Assembly (NCBI GenBank): GCA_963656065.1
Contig: CAVKGV010000010.1
Location: 1 to 64,000 of the forward strand
Direction: 5' to 3'
Source: Hallerella sp963656065
GTDB lineage: Bacteria; Fibrobacterota; Fibrobacteria; Fibrobacterales; Fibrobacteraceae
DNA length: 64,000 bases
In this document: positions 18,627-26,304 of the stretch, in pieces
How the letters are laid out: each line of letters begins with the position of its first letter
Position numbering within the stretch: the stretch's first letter is position 1
Notes under the pieces: model-generated
What the model was told of the DNA's origin: nothing
Database searches by the model: none
The model's input: only the letters and a program-made list of their open reading frames with translations
Made by a program: the position numbers and the translations under genes

Positions 18627-19769
18627 ATGAGCGAGTTACGTAAAAATATCTTGGGCGAAGCGAAACGCATCGTCATTAAAATCGGTTCGCGAATCCTGGT
18701 GGATTCCGTGAAAGGCGGGGTCCGGGCGGACTACATCGAAAATCTCTCGCATTCCGTGGCTAAACTGGTGGCTCGCGGCAAGGAAGTCATCATCGTGACA
18801 AGCGGTGCCGTGGGAACGGGTATGGCAATCCTCGGATACCGCGAAAAGCCGAAAGTCCTTTCGGAAAAGCAGGCCTGCGCCGCGGTCGGCCAAATCGACC
18901 TGATGCATGTCTATCGGGAAAAATTTCTCGCCGAGCGTCTTTCCGTCGGACAGATTTTGCTCTCGGCGGACGATTTCCGCGACAGGACGCGCTACAAGAA
19001 TCTGCAGAATACGCTGCATACGATGATAGACAAGGGAATTGTTCCCTTGATAAACGAAAACGATTCGCTTGCAGTCAAGGAACTGAATGCGATTGGCGAC
19101 AACGACAAGCTTTCGAGCGATGTCGCCCTGTTTTTTGATGCGGATCTGCTCCTCATCTTTACGGACGAGGACGGGCTTTTTGACGACAACCCGAAGAAAA
19201 ATCCGAAGGCGCGCCTCTTGCGTTTTGTCCCTGAAATCACGCCGGAAATCATGGCGCTCACGGGAAAGCCCGGGGAATCCGGATCTGCGGTAAGCACCGG
19301 CGGGATGCGCTCGAAAGTGGAATCTATCCGGGCGGTGGTGAAGAGCGGCTGCAATGCGTTCCTTGCGAACGGAGCGAAGGTCCTGCCCGATGAAATCGTC
19401 TTTGGCGATGCTGTCGGGACTCTCTTTATCGGCAGCCACAAGAAACTGGGAAGCCGCAAACGTTGGCTTTCCTTTGTGAGTTCTCCGAGCGGAAGCGTTG
19501 TCGTCGATGCGGGCTGTGTTCTCGCGCTCCGAAAGAAGCATTCGAGTCTGCTGCCTGTCGGCGTCGTCTCTATCCGCCGTCATTTTTCCGAGGGAGACCT
19601 GATCGAGGTCCTTTCGGAATCCGGGGAAAAGGTCGCGCGGGGAATCGCCCAGATGGACAGTGCGAATCTGAAGCTCGTGCTGCACGAGAAGACTTCCCAG
19701 GTTCGCTCCAAGCTTGGAAAAAACGCGCCCGAAGAGGTTATCCACAAAAACAATCTGGTCGTCTTTTAA
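18627..19769 (+). CDS. proB: Glutamate 5-kinase with PUA domain
   Basis: ProB phosphorylates glutamate in the first step of proline synthesis. The 380-residue protein has an amino-acid kinase domain (1-260) with IKIGSRILVD, TSGAVGTGM, LINENDSLAV and GDNDKLSSDVA, and GSAVSTGGMRSKVES near 220-235, then a C-terminal PUA domain (about 275-360) with SLLPVGVVSIRRHFSEGD. The PUA tail is typical of E. coli-like ProB. SD TAAGGAA lies 4-10 nt upstream. No proA is adjacent in this window. Confidence 0.96.
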   Translation: MSELRKNILGEAKRIVIKIGSRILVDSVKGGVRADYIENLSHSVAKLVARGKEVIIVTSGAVGTGMAILGYREKPKVLSEKQACAAVGQIDLMHVYREKFLAERLSVGQILLSADDFRDRTRYKNLQNTLHTMIDKGIVPLINENDSLAVKELNAIGDNDKLSSDVALFFDADLLLIFTDEDGLFDDNPKKNPKARLLRFVPEITPEIMALTGKPGESGSAVSTGGMRSKVESIRAVVKSGCNAFLANGAKVLPDEIVFGDAVGTLFIGSHKKLGSRKRWLSFVSSPSGSVVVDAGCVLALRKKHSSLLPVGVVSIRRHFSEGDLIEVLSESGEKVARGIAQMDSANLKLVLHEKTSQVRSKLGKNAPEEVIHKNNLVVF

Positions 19770-19774
19770 AACCG

Positions 19775-20671
19775 CTAGGCGCGCGGGTGCGCTTTCTTGA
19801 ACGATTCCTTGAGGCGTTCCGCGGTGACGTGCGTATAGACCTGTGTCGTGGCGAGGCTTGAATGCCCGAGCATTTCCTTGACGCTCATCAGGTCCGCTCC
19901 GTTTTCGAGAAGGTGCGTGGCGAAACTGTGCCGCAGGATATGCGGACAGGCCTTTCCTTCCCAGCCGAGGCTCCGCAATAGACCGTGGATGTCGCGTCTC
20001 AAAGTCCGTACGTCGTGGGCGTTTCCGCTTTCGTTCAGAAATACCGGGGAAGTTGCCGTTGGCATTCGCCCTTCGTCTTTCAGTTTCGATTTGTATTCTT
20101 CGAACCATTTGACGGCATCGTGCGTCAGCGGCACGATCCGCTCCTTTTTCCCCTTGCCGACAACGCGGACGGAACGGTTTGAAAAATCAAGGCGCAGCCA
20201 GGTGAGGCTCTGGCATTCCGAAATGCGAAGCCCGGAACCGTAGATGAGTTCGAGGAGAACGCGGGCGCGGACCATCGGAAGCGTCGGGGCGGAAATCTCC
20301 GGGAACCTGCTTTCGGAGAGATCCTTTTGCGACAAAAAGGAAACGAGCCTTTTGGGACGCTTGAGCATGGGAACGGTTTCCGCGGGATTGGTTTCGACGA
20401 GATGGCTCCGCACGAGATAGTGCCCGAAGCTTTTCAGGCTGGCGATGTGCAGGTCGATACTCGAAACCTGCAGCCGTTCTTCCTTTCGCATTTTCCAGAT
20501 GAACGCGCGGATGCTTTCCTGCGTGAAACTTTCAAGGCCCGGTTCCGAACGGAAGCTCTGCAGATACTTCGCGAGGGATTCCCGGTATGTCCTGACCGTA
20601 CATTCGGAAAACCGCCTCTCCTTGGAAAGGTAGGCGAGAAAATTTTCGATATGTTCCGAAAGAAGAGCCAT
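19775..20671 (-). CDS. Tyrosine recombinase of the XerC/XerD type
   Basis: The 298-residue protein has an N-terminal SAM-like core-binding domain and a C-terminal catalytic domain with all six active-site residues in context: Arg in GSGLRISE, Lys in VGKGKKERIVPL, His/Arg in HILRHSFATHLL, His in LGHSSLATT and Tyr in VYTHV. Length and motif spacing fit XerC/XerD, which resolve chromosome dimers at dif, better than a phage integrase, and no mobile element borders it. An upstream in-frame start exists (20710), but MALLSEHIENFL at 20671 is the natural Xer N-terminus. It is convergent with proB, 5 bp apart. I cannot tell XerC from XerD here. Confidence 0.9.
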   Translation of the reverse strand: MALLSEHIENFLAYLSKERRFSECTVRTYRESLAKYLQSFRSEPGLESFTQESIRAFIWKMRKEERLQVSSIDLHIASLKSFGHYLVRSHLVETNPAETVPMLKRPKRLVSFLSQKDLSESRFPEISAPTLPMVRARVLLELIYGSGLRISECQSLTWLRLDFSNRSVRVVGKGKKERIVPLTHDAVKWFEEYKSKLKDEGRMPTATSPVFLNESGNAHDVRTLRRDIHGLLRSLGWEGKACPHILRHSFATHLLENGADLMSVKEMLGHSSLATTQVYTHVTAERLKESFKKAHPRA

Positions 20672-20733
20672 CTTCCCAAATCTACAAGTTTTTGCGCATC
20701 CCGGACGCATTAAAAATTTTATCTTGTGCTTAA

Positions 20734-21888
20734 ATGCTTCGTTGGATTTTGAGAAGGCTTCCCGTATTGTCGTGGGCGCTTGCCGCTTCGCCGGCGCTTG
20801 CCGCCGATCGTGTCGTCGGGGCGAATGCGACGCTCGATATCAATGCCGGTGCGAGATCCGCTGCACTTGGCGGAGTCTCGGTTTCCGTTGACAGGGATCT
20901 GCTTTCGCTTACGTCGAATCCGGAACAGCTGGCGAAAGCGAAAAATTCCTGGGTCGCGTTCAGCCATGTCGCCTATTACGAAGAAACCCAATACGATTAC
21001 GGGGCGGTGCAGTTTCCCCTGGGCGATCTGGGCGGGCTCGGCATCGTCTTTTCCCGTTTCGGTTCGAACGATATTCCGTTAATAGCCGAAGGCGATCCGA
21101 TTCCGGAGGGTGAAAACTATCGGACGTTTTCCATTGCGGACTATGTCGTGACGCTCGCCTGGGGACGGAGCTTTCTGGATGGCCGACTGGACGTCGGGAT
21201 GGGATTTCACGGGCTTTACCGCGAACTAGACCAGAGCGGGTGGGGATTTCGGGGTGATGCCGGAGCCCGTTTCCATGCGTTTGAATGGCTCACCGTTTCG
21301 TCGCTTTTGAAAGGATGGACATCGTCCGCGGTCACGTGGGAAGAAGGAACCGTGGAATACAGCTCGCCGGAATGGTATCTCGGATTGGGCGTTTCCCGTC
21401 CCGTATCCTATTTCTACGGGACCGTTTCCGCCTATTGGCAGAGTGCGGGAATCCTCCACCGGGAAAATCGCGACGAGGACTGGGATGGCGATGTCCGCGG
21501 AGGAAGGTTTTGGGAGCATCCGGTCGATTGGCTTGGCGGTGGTCGCGCCGGTGTCGAGTTCTCTTTTGATTTCGGTCTTTCGGTCCGCGTCGGGCTTGCC
21601 AGCCTTTCGGAGCTTGAAAGCTGGACCGCCGGTGCGGGCTTTGCCCTTTCGAACTGGCTCCGCGTCGATTATGCGTTTGAATCGCACCCGACCCTTTCGG
21701 CTGTGCACCGGGTGAGCCTTGAAATCAGCCCGGGACTTTTCCTCTTTCCCGAAAAGAAGCAGAACCTGCCGCCGGCGGAGAAGGCGCGGGACGAAGCTTT
21801 GAAAAGTTCCATGTCCGAGATGGAACCCGAAATTTCGGAACCGGAAGTCGAGGAAGAAAGTTCCGGGGGAACTTATTGGGAAGAATAG
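20734..21888 (+). CDS. PorV/PorQ-like outer-membrane beta-barrel protein
   Basis: A 384-residue exported protein with a signal peptide (1-23, cleaved after ALAA) and the start of a PorV/PorQ-type barrel: GARSAALGGVSVSVDRD followed by TSNPEQLAK, then alternating aromatic and Gly-rich strands ending LEISPGLFLF. After residue 345 there is a low-complexity acidic Pro/Glu/Ser tail. PorV-family proteins in Bacteroidetes shuttle type IX secretion cargo, but the wider family in Fibrobacterota is uncharacterised, so only a barrel assignment is safe. It heads a six-gene run to 26304. No clear ribosome binding site precedes the ATG. Confidence 0.75.
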   Translation: MLRWILRRLPVLSWALAASPALAADRVVGANATLDINAGARSAALGGVSVSVDRDLLSLTSNPEQLAKAKNSWVAFSHVAYYEETQYDYGAVQFPLGDLGGLGIVFSRFGSNDIPLIAEGDPIPEGENYRTFSIADYVVTLAWGRSFLDGRLDVGMGFHGLYRELDQSGWGFRGDAGARFHAFEWLTVSSLLKGWTSSAVTWEEGTVEYSSPEWYLGLGVSRPVSYFYGTVSAYWQSAGILHRENRDEDWDGDVRGGRFWEHPVDWLGGGRAGVEFSFDFGLSVRVGLASLSELESWTAGAGFALSNWLRVDYAFESHPTLSAVHRVSLEISPGLFLFPEKKQNLPPAEKARDEALKSSMSEMEPEISEPEVEEESSGGTYWEE

Positions 21889-21897
21889 AATTATATT

Positions 21898-22509
21898 ATG
21901 CCTATGAGTGAATTAAGTAATTACCGTGCGGTCGGTCTCTTTGACCTGCTCTCCGCTCCGATTACTCCGATTGGAGCTTTTGATGCAGAACAGTTCAAGA
22001 AGGATGTTCGACCTTTGCTCGACAAAGGTTCGGCGTTCGTTGCGGTCGATTTGACCGGACTGGATTTTTTGTATAGCGACGCTTGCAGTGCGTTCAACCA
22101 GGTTCGGGCGGAACTTTCCCAGAAAAACGGAGCCTTTGCGCTCCTGACGGATAACGATATCGTGGTGGACTGCATCCGGAAAGCGGGCCTCGACAAGTCC
22201 CTTCTCGTCTTTCGAAAGGAAGCTGCCATGTTGGCTTTTTCGATGAAGGAAGATTCGAAAAAGGAAAATCCGGCAGGCGAGTCCGAAAACGAAAAACAGC
22301 CGCCGCTCGAAGCAGTCCCGGCTTCGCATCGCCGTGTGACGGGGCGTTTCACCAAGAGCTTTAACGCCATCCGCAAGGATTCTACGCCTCTCAAGGGAGG
22401 GCTTTCCGACCCGTTCAAGGACGAGGAACGTTCGAAGAAATCCTGGATTTGGGTGATCGTGGCGTTGCTTGTTGCCGCAGGGGTTGTCGCCTTTTTCTCC
22501 TTGCTGTAA
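21898..22509 (+). CDS. STAS-domain protein with C-terminal membrane anchor
   Basis: The first 120 residues resemble an anti-sigma-factor-antagonist (STAS) fold: VAVDLTGLDFLYSDACSAF matches the strand-loop where the phosphorylatable Ser/Thr lies in SpoIIAA, with Ser or Asp (YSDA) in that position. A charged linker follows, then a single C-terminal transmembrane helix (about 183-202), so it is tail-anchored with the STAS domain in the cytoplasm. This layout is unusual for STAS proteins. It overlaps the next gene by one base. ATG 21898 is used; 21904 is an alternative. Partner and role are unknown. Confidence 0.65.
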   Translation: MPMSELSNYRAVGLFDLLSAPITPIGAFDAEQFKKDVRPLLDKGSAFVAVDLTGLDFLYSDACSAFNQVRAELSQKNGAFALLTDNDIVVDCIRKAGLDKSLLVFRKEAAMLAFSMKEDSKKENPAGESENEKQPPLEAVPASHRRVTGRFTKSFNAIRKDSTPLKGGLSDPFKDEERSKKSWIWVIVALLVAAGVVAFFSLL

Positions 22510-23447
22510 TGGAACCCTTTCGAGAATACAAATCGCAAAAGATGAGCTGGAAACCGAGGCGGCGGATCCCTATCGGCAGGAGTCTGCTTCTTCTCTTGCT
22601 CGGGTATGCGGTCTATGCGAGCGGGGCTGTCCAAAAGGCGGTTCGCTATGTGGAAAAGGCTGGCGCCTATTCGGAAGGGAAACAGAAAACGTTTGATGGC
22701 TCTTGGCGCGAAGCCTGCGCGGCTTTTGACGGAAACGCTTTCGTCCTCGGGCGCGGAACGCTTGTCCAGTGTTCCTGGACGCTTAAGAACGCGGACCGTG
22801 TCGCCGACTTGCCGGACAAAGCCGTTCTCCGTTATGCGGTGGCAGGGACGGGGAAAAGTTTTCCGCTGGGCGTGCATTGGATCGCGGATTCGCTGGAATT
22901 TGAAAAGCCGAAAGTCCTGGGCGTGCAGTCCGATTCCTCCGTGTCGTGGATTTTCCACTTGATGCTGGCCGATTCCTCGTTTGCCTGGGTCCGTCCCGAC
23001 GGATGCCGCTTTCCGGGAACGTGTCCGCGCAATCCGCTCAAGGGGGCGGCGCTTCCAATCGCATCGGATTTTGACTTTGCCGGTCGGGAAAATCTGCTTT
23101 TGAAGGATCTCTTTATGGGAATCGGGGAGGCTCCCATCTATCCGGTCATGCCGGCGGAGGTGGTTTCTGTTTTCAAGGATTCGAGCGGTTACGGTCTTCT
23201 CTTGAATCACGGCGGAAATGTTTTTTCGCGTGTGTCTGAGCTTTTCCAGATTTCGCCTGGCATCCGGGAAGGGGAAAAAGTCGCAGTAAACGAACCTTTG
23301 GGACGTCTCGCCCCGAGCGACAGCGCGGTCTTTTTCCTTGAAATCCTGCGCAACGGACGCTTTGTCCGCTGGGATCATTTTTTCAAGGATTCTTATGTGG
23401 CGGATTCGCGGGATGTCGAGCGTTTCCGCCGGGAACTGGGGCTTTGA
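22509..23447 (+). CDS. Membrane-anchored, degenerate M23 (LytM-like) domain protein
   Basis: A 312-residue protein with a signal-anchor helix (about residues 22-40) and a periplasmic region. The last 100 residues follow the M23/LytM beta-strand plan: IYPVMPAEVVSVFKDSSGYG, LLLNHGGNVFSRVSEL, then a GxREGEKV and EPLGRL turn. The zinc ligands are missing: no HxxxD at the first site, and the usual YxHLS segment reads VFSRVSEL, so the HxH is lost. Such degenerate LytM proteins (EnvC, NlpD) activate cell-wall amidases rather than cut peptidoglycan. That role is an inference. It starts inside the previous stop codon (TAATG) and the next gene starts one base after its stop. Confidence 0.7.
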   Translation: MEPFREYKSQKMSWKPRRRIPIGRSLLLLLLGYAVYASGAVQKAVRYVEKAGAYSEGKQKTFDGSWREACAAFDGNAFVLGRGTLVQCSWTLKNADRVADLPDKAVLRYAVAGTGKSFPLGVHWIADSLEFEKPKVLGVQSDSSVSWIFHLMLADSSFAWVRPDGCRFPGTCPRNPLKGAALPIASDFDFAGRENLLLKDLFMGIGEAPIYPVMPAEVVSVFKDSSGYGLLLNHGGNVFSRVSELFQISPGIREGEKVAVNEPLGRLAPSDSAVFFLEILRNGRFVRWDHFFKDSYVADSRDVERFRRELGL

Positions 23448-23448
23448 T

Positions 23449-24567
23449 ATGCGGCGATTTTTCTTTTTGCTTTTGCCGTGGATTTTTTTTGCCTGCGCCG
23501 AATCGGATGACGGCCCGATTCCGGTTTACCCGGAAAATTTTCCCGTCGGCGGTTACGGCTACGTGCTCCATGCGCAGCTAGATTCCGGTCACCGCTTCCA
23601 TCTCTATGGCGATACGCTCGAACTTTCGCTCGACAGCATGTGGACTTTTGGAAACTGCTTTTTGAAGAATATCGAACTTTACGAGAACTATCCGGAAGAT
23701 TCCGTCTTGACGCTTGTGGTAAAGCTCGTGCTGGGAAATACCGGAATTACCGATTGCCCGCAGCCGCTTTTTAGACCGGATACGGTTCTGAAAATTCCCT
23801 TTTTCGAAAGGTGGGAAGGCGTCCGCGAAATTCGCGTAGAGGGAAATTCGCACAACGATTTTTTCAAGGAGTCTCCGGATACGGTTTCTCTTGCGGCGAC
23901 ATTGACCTTGAAGGATTCCATCTGGATTCGCCAGGGAACCTTTCTCGCGGAAAGCGTTTCCGTCTATCTCGATTCCGCATTCAGCGATCCTTACCGGATG
24001 CCGCGGCGTACGTCGAACGATTCGGCGGGGGTTCTCGCCCGGGTGGATTCCGTCGATGTGGATACTTTCGCCTATCGCCTGATGAAATCCGTTTGTCTGG
24101 AAATTCACGATTCGTGCAGTACCGAACCCGATACGCTCTGGCTTTCGAACTGGTCAAGCGATACGAATCTTGTCGCCGTCCGAGAAATTTGCAAGGACGA
24201 TTCCCTCGTTTTCTGCCTTTCTTCGAAATGGAAAAACGATTCGACCGCGCTGAGCGATTCCGTCTATCGTTTTCTGGACACGACCTGGCATTCGACGCTT
24301 TTCTATGCGGAAAAAATTCCGAAGTGTTCCGGCATGGATCATGGGGACTTTTCGGGGAGGGCTCTCCCCGGGCGTTACTTTGTGACAAACCATACGCTCT
24401 TTGTTCCCGCGGCGGATGAACCTTCTTGTGGACCGTCGGCGAATTCGGAATGGTTTTTCTTGAACTTAAACTCCGGCGAGGAAGTCTTAGATTCTGCGTT
24501 TGCGGATACGCTCCTGCAGGCTTGGAAAAAAGCTTCCGTCGGATTTGACGAGGAAAAAAATGACTAA
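23449..24567 (+). CDS. Predicted lipoprotein, function unknown
   Basis: A 372-residue protein with a lipoprotein signal: a hydrophobic segment LLLPWIFF and a lipobox-like FFAC with Cys16. The mature part is rich in acidic and aromatic residues and contains about eight cysteines, mostly in the C-terminal half, suggesting disulphides in the periplasm or on the cell surface. I recognise no family. The start ATG comes one base after the upstream TGA; an open frame extends further 5' but lacks a signal sequence at its start. It overlaps pdxA by 8 bp. Confidence 0.7.
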   Translation: MRRFFFLLLPWIFFACAESDDGPIPVYPENFPVGGYGYVLHAQLDSGHRFHLYGDTLELSLDSMWTFGNCFLKNIELYENYPEDSVLTLVVKLVLGNTGITDCPQPLFRPDTVLKIPFFERWEGVREIRVEGNSHNDFFKESPDTVSLAATLTLKDSIWIRQGTFLAESVSVYLDSAFSDPYRMPRRTSNDSAGVLARVDSVDVDTFAYRLMKSVCLEIHDSCSTEPDTLWLSNWSSDTNLVAVREICKDDSLVFCLSSKWKNDSTALSDSVYRFLDTTWHSTLFYAEKIPKCSGMDHGDFSGRALPGRYFVTNHTLFVPAADEPSCGPSANSEWFFLNLNSGEEVLDSAFADTLLQAWKKASVGFDEEKND

Positions 24568-25585
24568 AAAAATCCCTCTTTTGATTACGATGGGCGACCC
24601 GAACGGTGTGGGCCCGGAAATTGCGCTCAAGGCTTATCTGAAGGCCTGCCGGAAAATCAAGACTCCGATGGCTATCGTCGGCGATTTGCCCGTTTTGGAA
24701 AAGGCGGCGGAATTGCTGAAAATCAAGAAGCGTCTCGTGCTTGCCGAATCCCCGGAATCGGTCGCGGAAGTCGCGAAGCAGGGAATCCCGGTCATCGACG
24801 GCGGTGTGCATTTTGAAGAAAAGGTGCAGCCGGGAAAAATCACGAAGGAAGCCGGTCGGGCGAGCATCGGATGGGTGCGCACGGCGACAGCCCTGTGTCT
24901 TTTGAAACGTGCCCGGGCAATCGTGACCGCTCCGCTTTGCAAGGAAGCTGTCGAGAAGACCGTCCCGGAATTCCAGGGGCACACGGAATTTATCGGTGAA
25001 ATGTGCGGGGACCCGCATCCCGTCCTGTGTCTAGTCCACGGAAAATGGGTCGTGGCGCATGTGAGCACGCACGTCTCTCTGCGTGACGCCTGCGATCTAG
25101 TCAAGCGGGAACGCATCGAAAAGGTCGCGGTTCTCCTGAACGATTTTCTCAAGAAATATCGCAAGCTGGCCTCTCCGAAAATCGGCGTTGCCGGTCTCAA
25201 TCCCCATGCGGGAGAGGGTGGGCTTTTCGGCCTCGAGGAGATAAACGAAATCGCTCCGACGGTAAAGCTTCTCCGCAAAAAGAAGATTCGCGCCGAGGGG
25301 CCGCTTCCCGGGGATGTCGTCTTTCCGCAGCTTCGGGCGGGAACCTTTGACGGTGTCATCGCGATGTATCATGACCAGGGACACGTGGTGACCAAGACGA
25401 TGCTCTTTGACCTGGGAAAGAAAAGGAAAACTTGCGGCGTCAATACGACGCTCGGACTTCCCGTGGTGCGGACAAGCGTCGATCATGGGACGGGATTCGA
25501 CATCGCATGGAAGGGAATCGCGGACGAACATTCCCTCATCGATGCGCTGGAACTTGCGGATGTTCTGACAAGGAATGCAAAATGA
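24560..25585 (+). CDS. pdxA: 4-hydroxythreonine-4-phosphate dehydrogenase PdxA
   Basis: PdxA oxidises 4-phosphohydroxy-threonine in the DXP-dependent route to pyridoxal phosphate. The 341-residue protein begins with ITMGDPNGVGPEIALKA (residues 9-25), the family signature. It has the metal-binding histidines in FQGHTEFIGEMCGD and HVSTHVSLRDA, GLNPHAGEGGLFG near 215-227, and MYHDQGHVVTKTM near 270, with DHGTGFDIAWKG near the end. ATG 24560 gives this standard N-terminus. It is embedded between an unknown lipoprotein and a Nudix gene with overlapping ends, so it is part of one operon. Confidence 0.96.
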   Translation: MTKKIPLLITMGDPNGVGPEIALKAYLKACRKIKTPMAIVGDLPVLEKAAELLKIKKRLVLAESPESVAEVAKQGIPVIDGGVHFEEKVQPGKITKEAGRASIGWVRTATALCLLKRARAIVTAPLCKEAVEKTVPEFQGHTEFIGEMCGDPHPVLCLVHGKWVVAHVSTHVSLRDACDLVKRERIEKVAVLLNDFLKKYRKLASPKIGVAGLNPHAGEGGLFGLEEINEIAPTVKLLRKKKIRAEGPLPGDVVFPQLRAGTFDGVIAMYHDQGHVVTKTMLFDLGKKRKTCGVNTTLGLPVVRTSVDHGTGFDIAWKGIADEHSLIDALELADVLTRNAK

Positions 25586-26304
25586 TCGAATACAGCTTTT
25601 CGGATGAAATCGCCGAGGCGGACCGTCGGATAGTTCTCGAATCCCCGCTTTTTAAAAATTGGCTGTCGCGGACGGAAAAAAAATTCGTCATTTCGAAAAT
25701 CCATTTTTCGTCGGTCGATTTCCGCTTTAACAATCACGCTCCGCTGTTCATCAAGCTCACGGCGACAGCGACGCTTCCCGATGGAAGGCCGGTGCACGGA
25801 ATCGTCCTTGTGCGGGGAGATGCCGTCGGCGTTCTGGTCGTGCTGCGTGCGGAAGGAAAGCCCTATCTCTTGCTCGTTCGCCAGCCGCGTTTCGCCATCT
25901 CGGAACCGGAATCGCTCGAAATGCCCGCAGGGATTCTCGACTGGTCTTCGGATTTCCGCAAGGTCGCCCTTTCCGAACTAAAGGAAGAAGCGATGATCGA
26001 TGCAACGGATGATGAATTGATAGACCTTACCGGATTTTACACGGCGGGAAAACTGGACGGACATGCCGGGAGCTGCGGACTTTTGGACGAGCGCATTCGT
26101 TTGTATGCAATCGAACGGACAGTGACGCTTGACGAATTGCACCGCCTAGACGGTCGGAACCAGGAATATACGAATGAAAATGAATGGATAAAAACCGTCG
26201 TGCTGCCGTATGAAGAAGCCGGAAAAATGTTCATCGACAGCAAGAACCTGGTCGCGATGTTTCTGTATGAACGTTATTTGGCGTCGCAGGGCAGGCGCTT
26301 GTAA
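25582..26304 (+). CDS. Nudix hydrolase, ADP-sugar pyrophosphatase-like
   Basis: A 240-residue Nudix-fold protein. The Nudix box (residues 117-139) is partly degenerate: of GX5EX7REUXEEXGU, Gly117 and the metal-binding Glu132, Glu135 and Glu136 are kept, but the first Glu is Ser123, the Arg is Ser131 and the last Gly is Met138. LLVRQPRF and EMPAGILDW just before the box resemble ADP-ribose/ADP-glucose pyrophosphatases of the NUDT14 type. Activity is plausible because the EE pair remains. ATG 25582 overlaps the pdxA stop. Its 3' end overlaps the convergent PHP gene by 74 bp. Confidence 0.8.
   Translation: MIEYSFSDEIAEADRRIVLESPLFKNWLSRTEKKFVISKIHFSSVDFRFNNHAPLFIKLTATATLPDGRPVHGIVLVRGDAVGVLVVLRAEGKPYLLLVRQPRFAISEPESLEMPAGILDWSSDFRKVALSELKEEAMIDATDDELIDLTGFYTAGKLDGHAGSCGLLDERIRLYAIERTVTLDELHRLDGRNQEYTNENEWIKTVVLPYEEAGKMFIDSKNLVAMFLYERYLASQGRRL

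Noticed and set aside
19775..20671. Tyrosine recombinase as a phage or island integrase
   Set aside because: Motif spacing and length match housekeeping XerC/XerD; no attachment repeat, tRNA or cargo is next to it.
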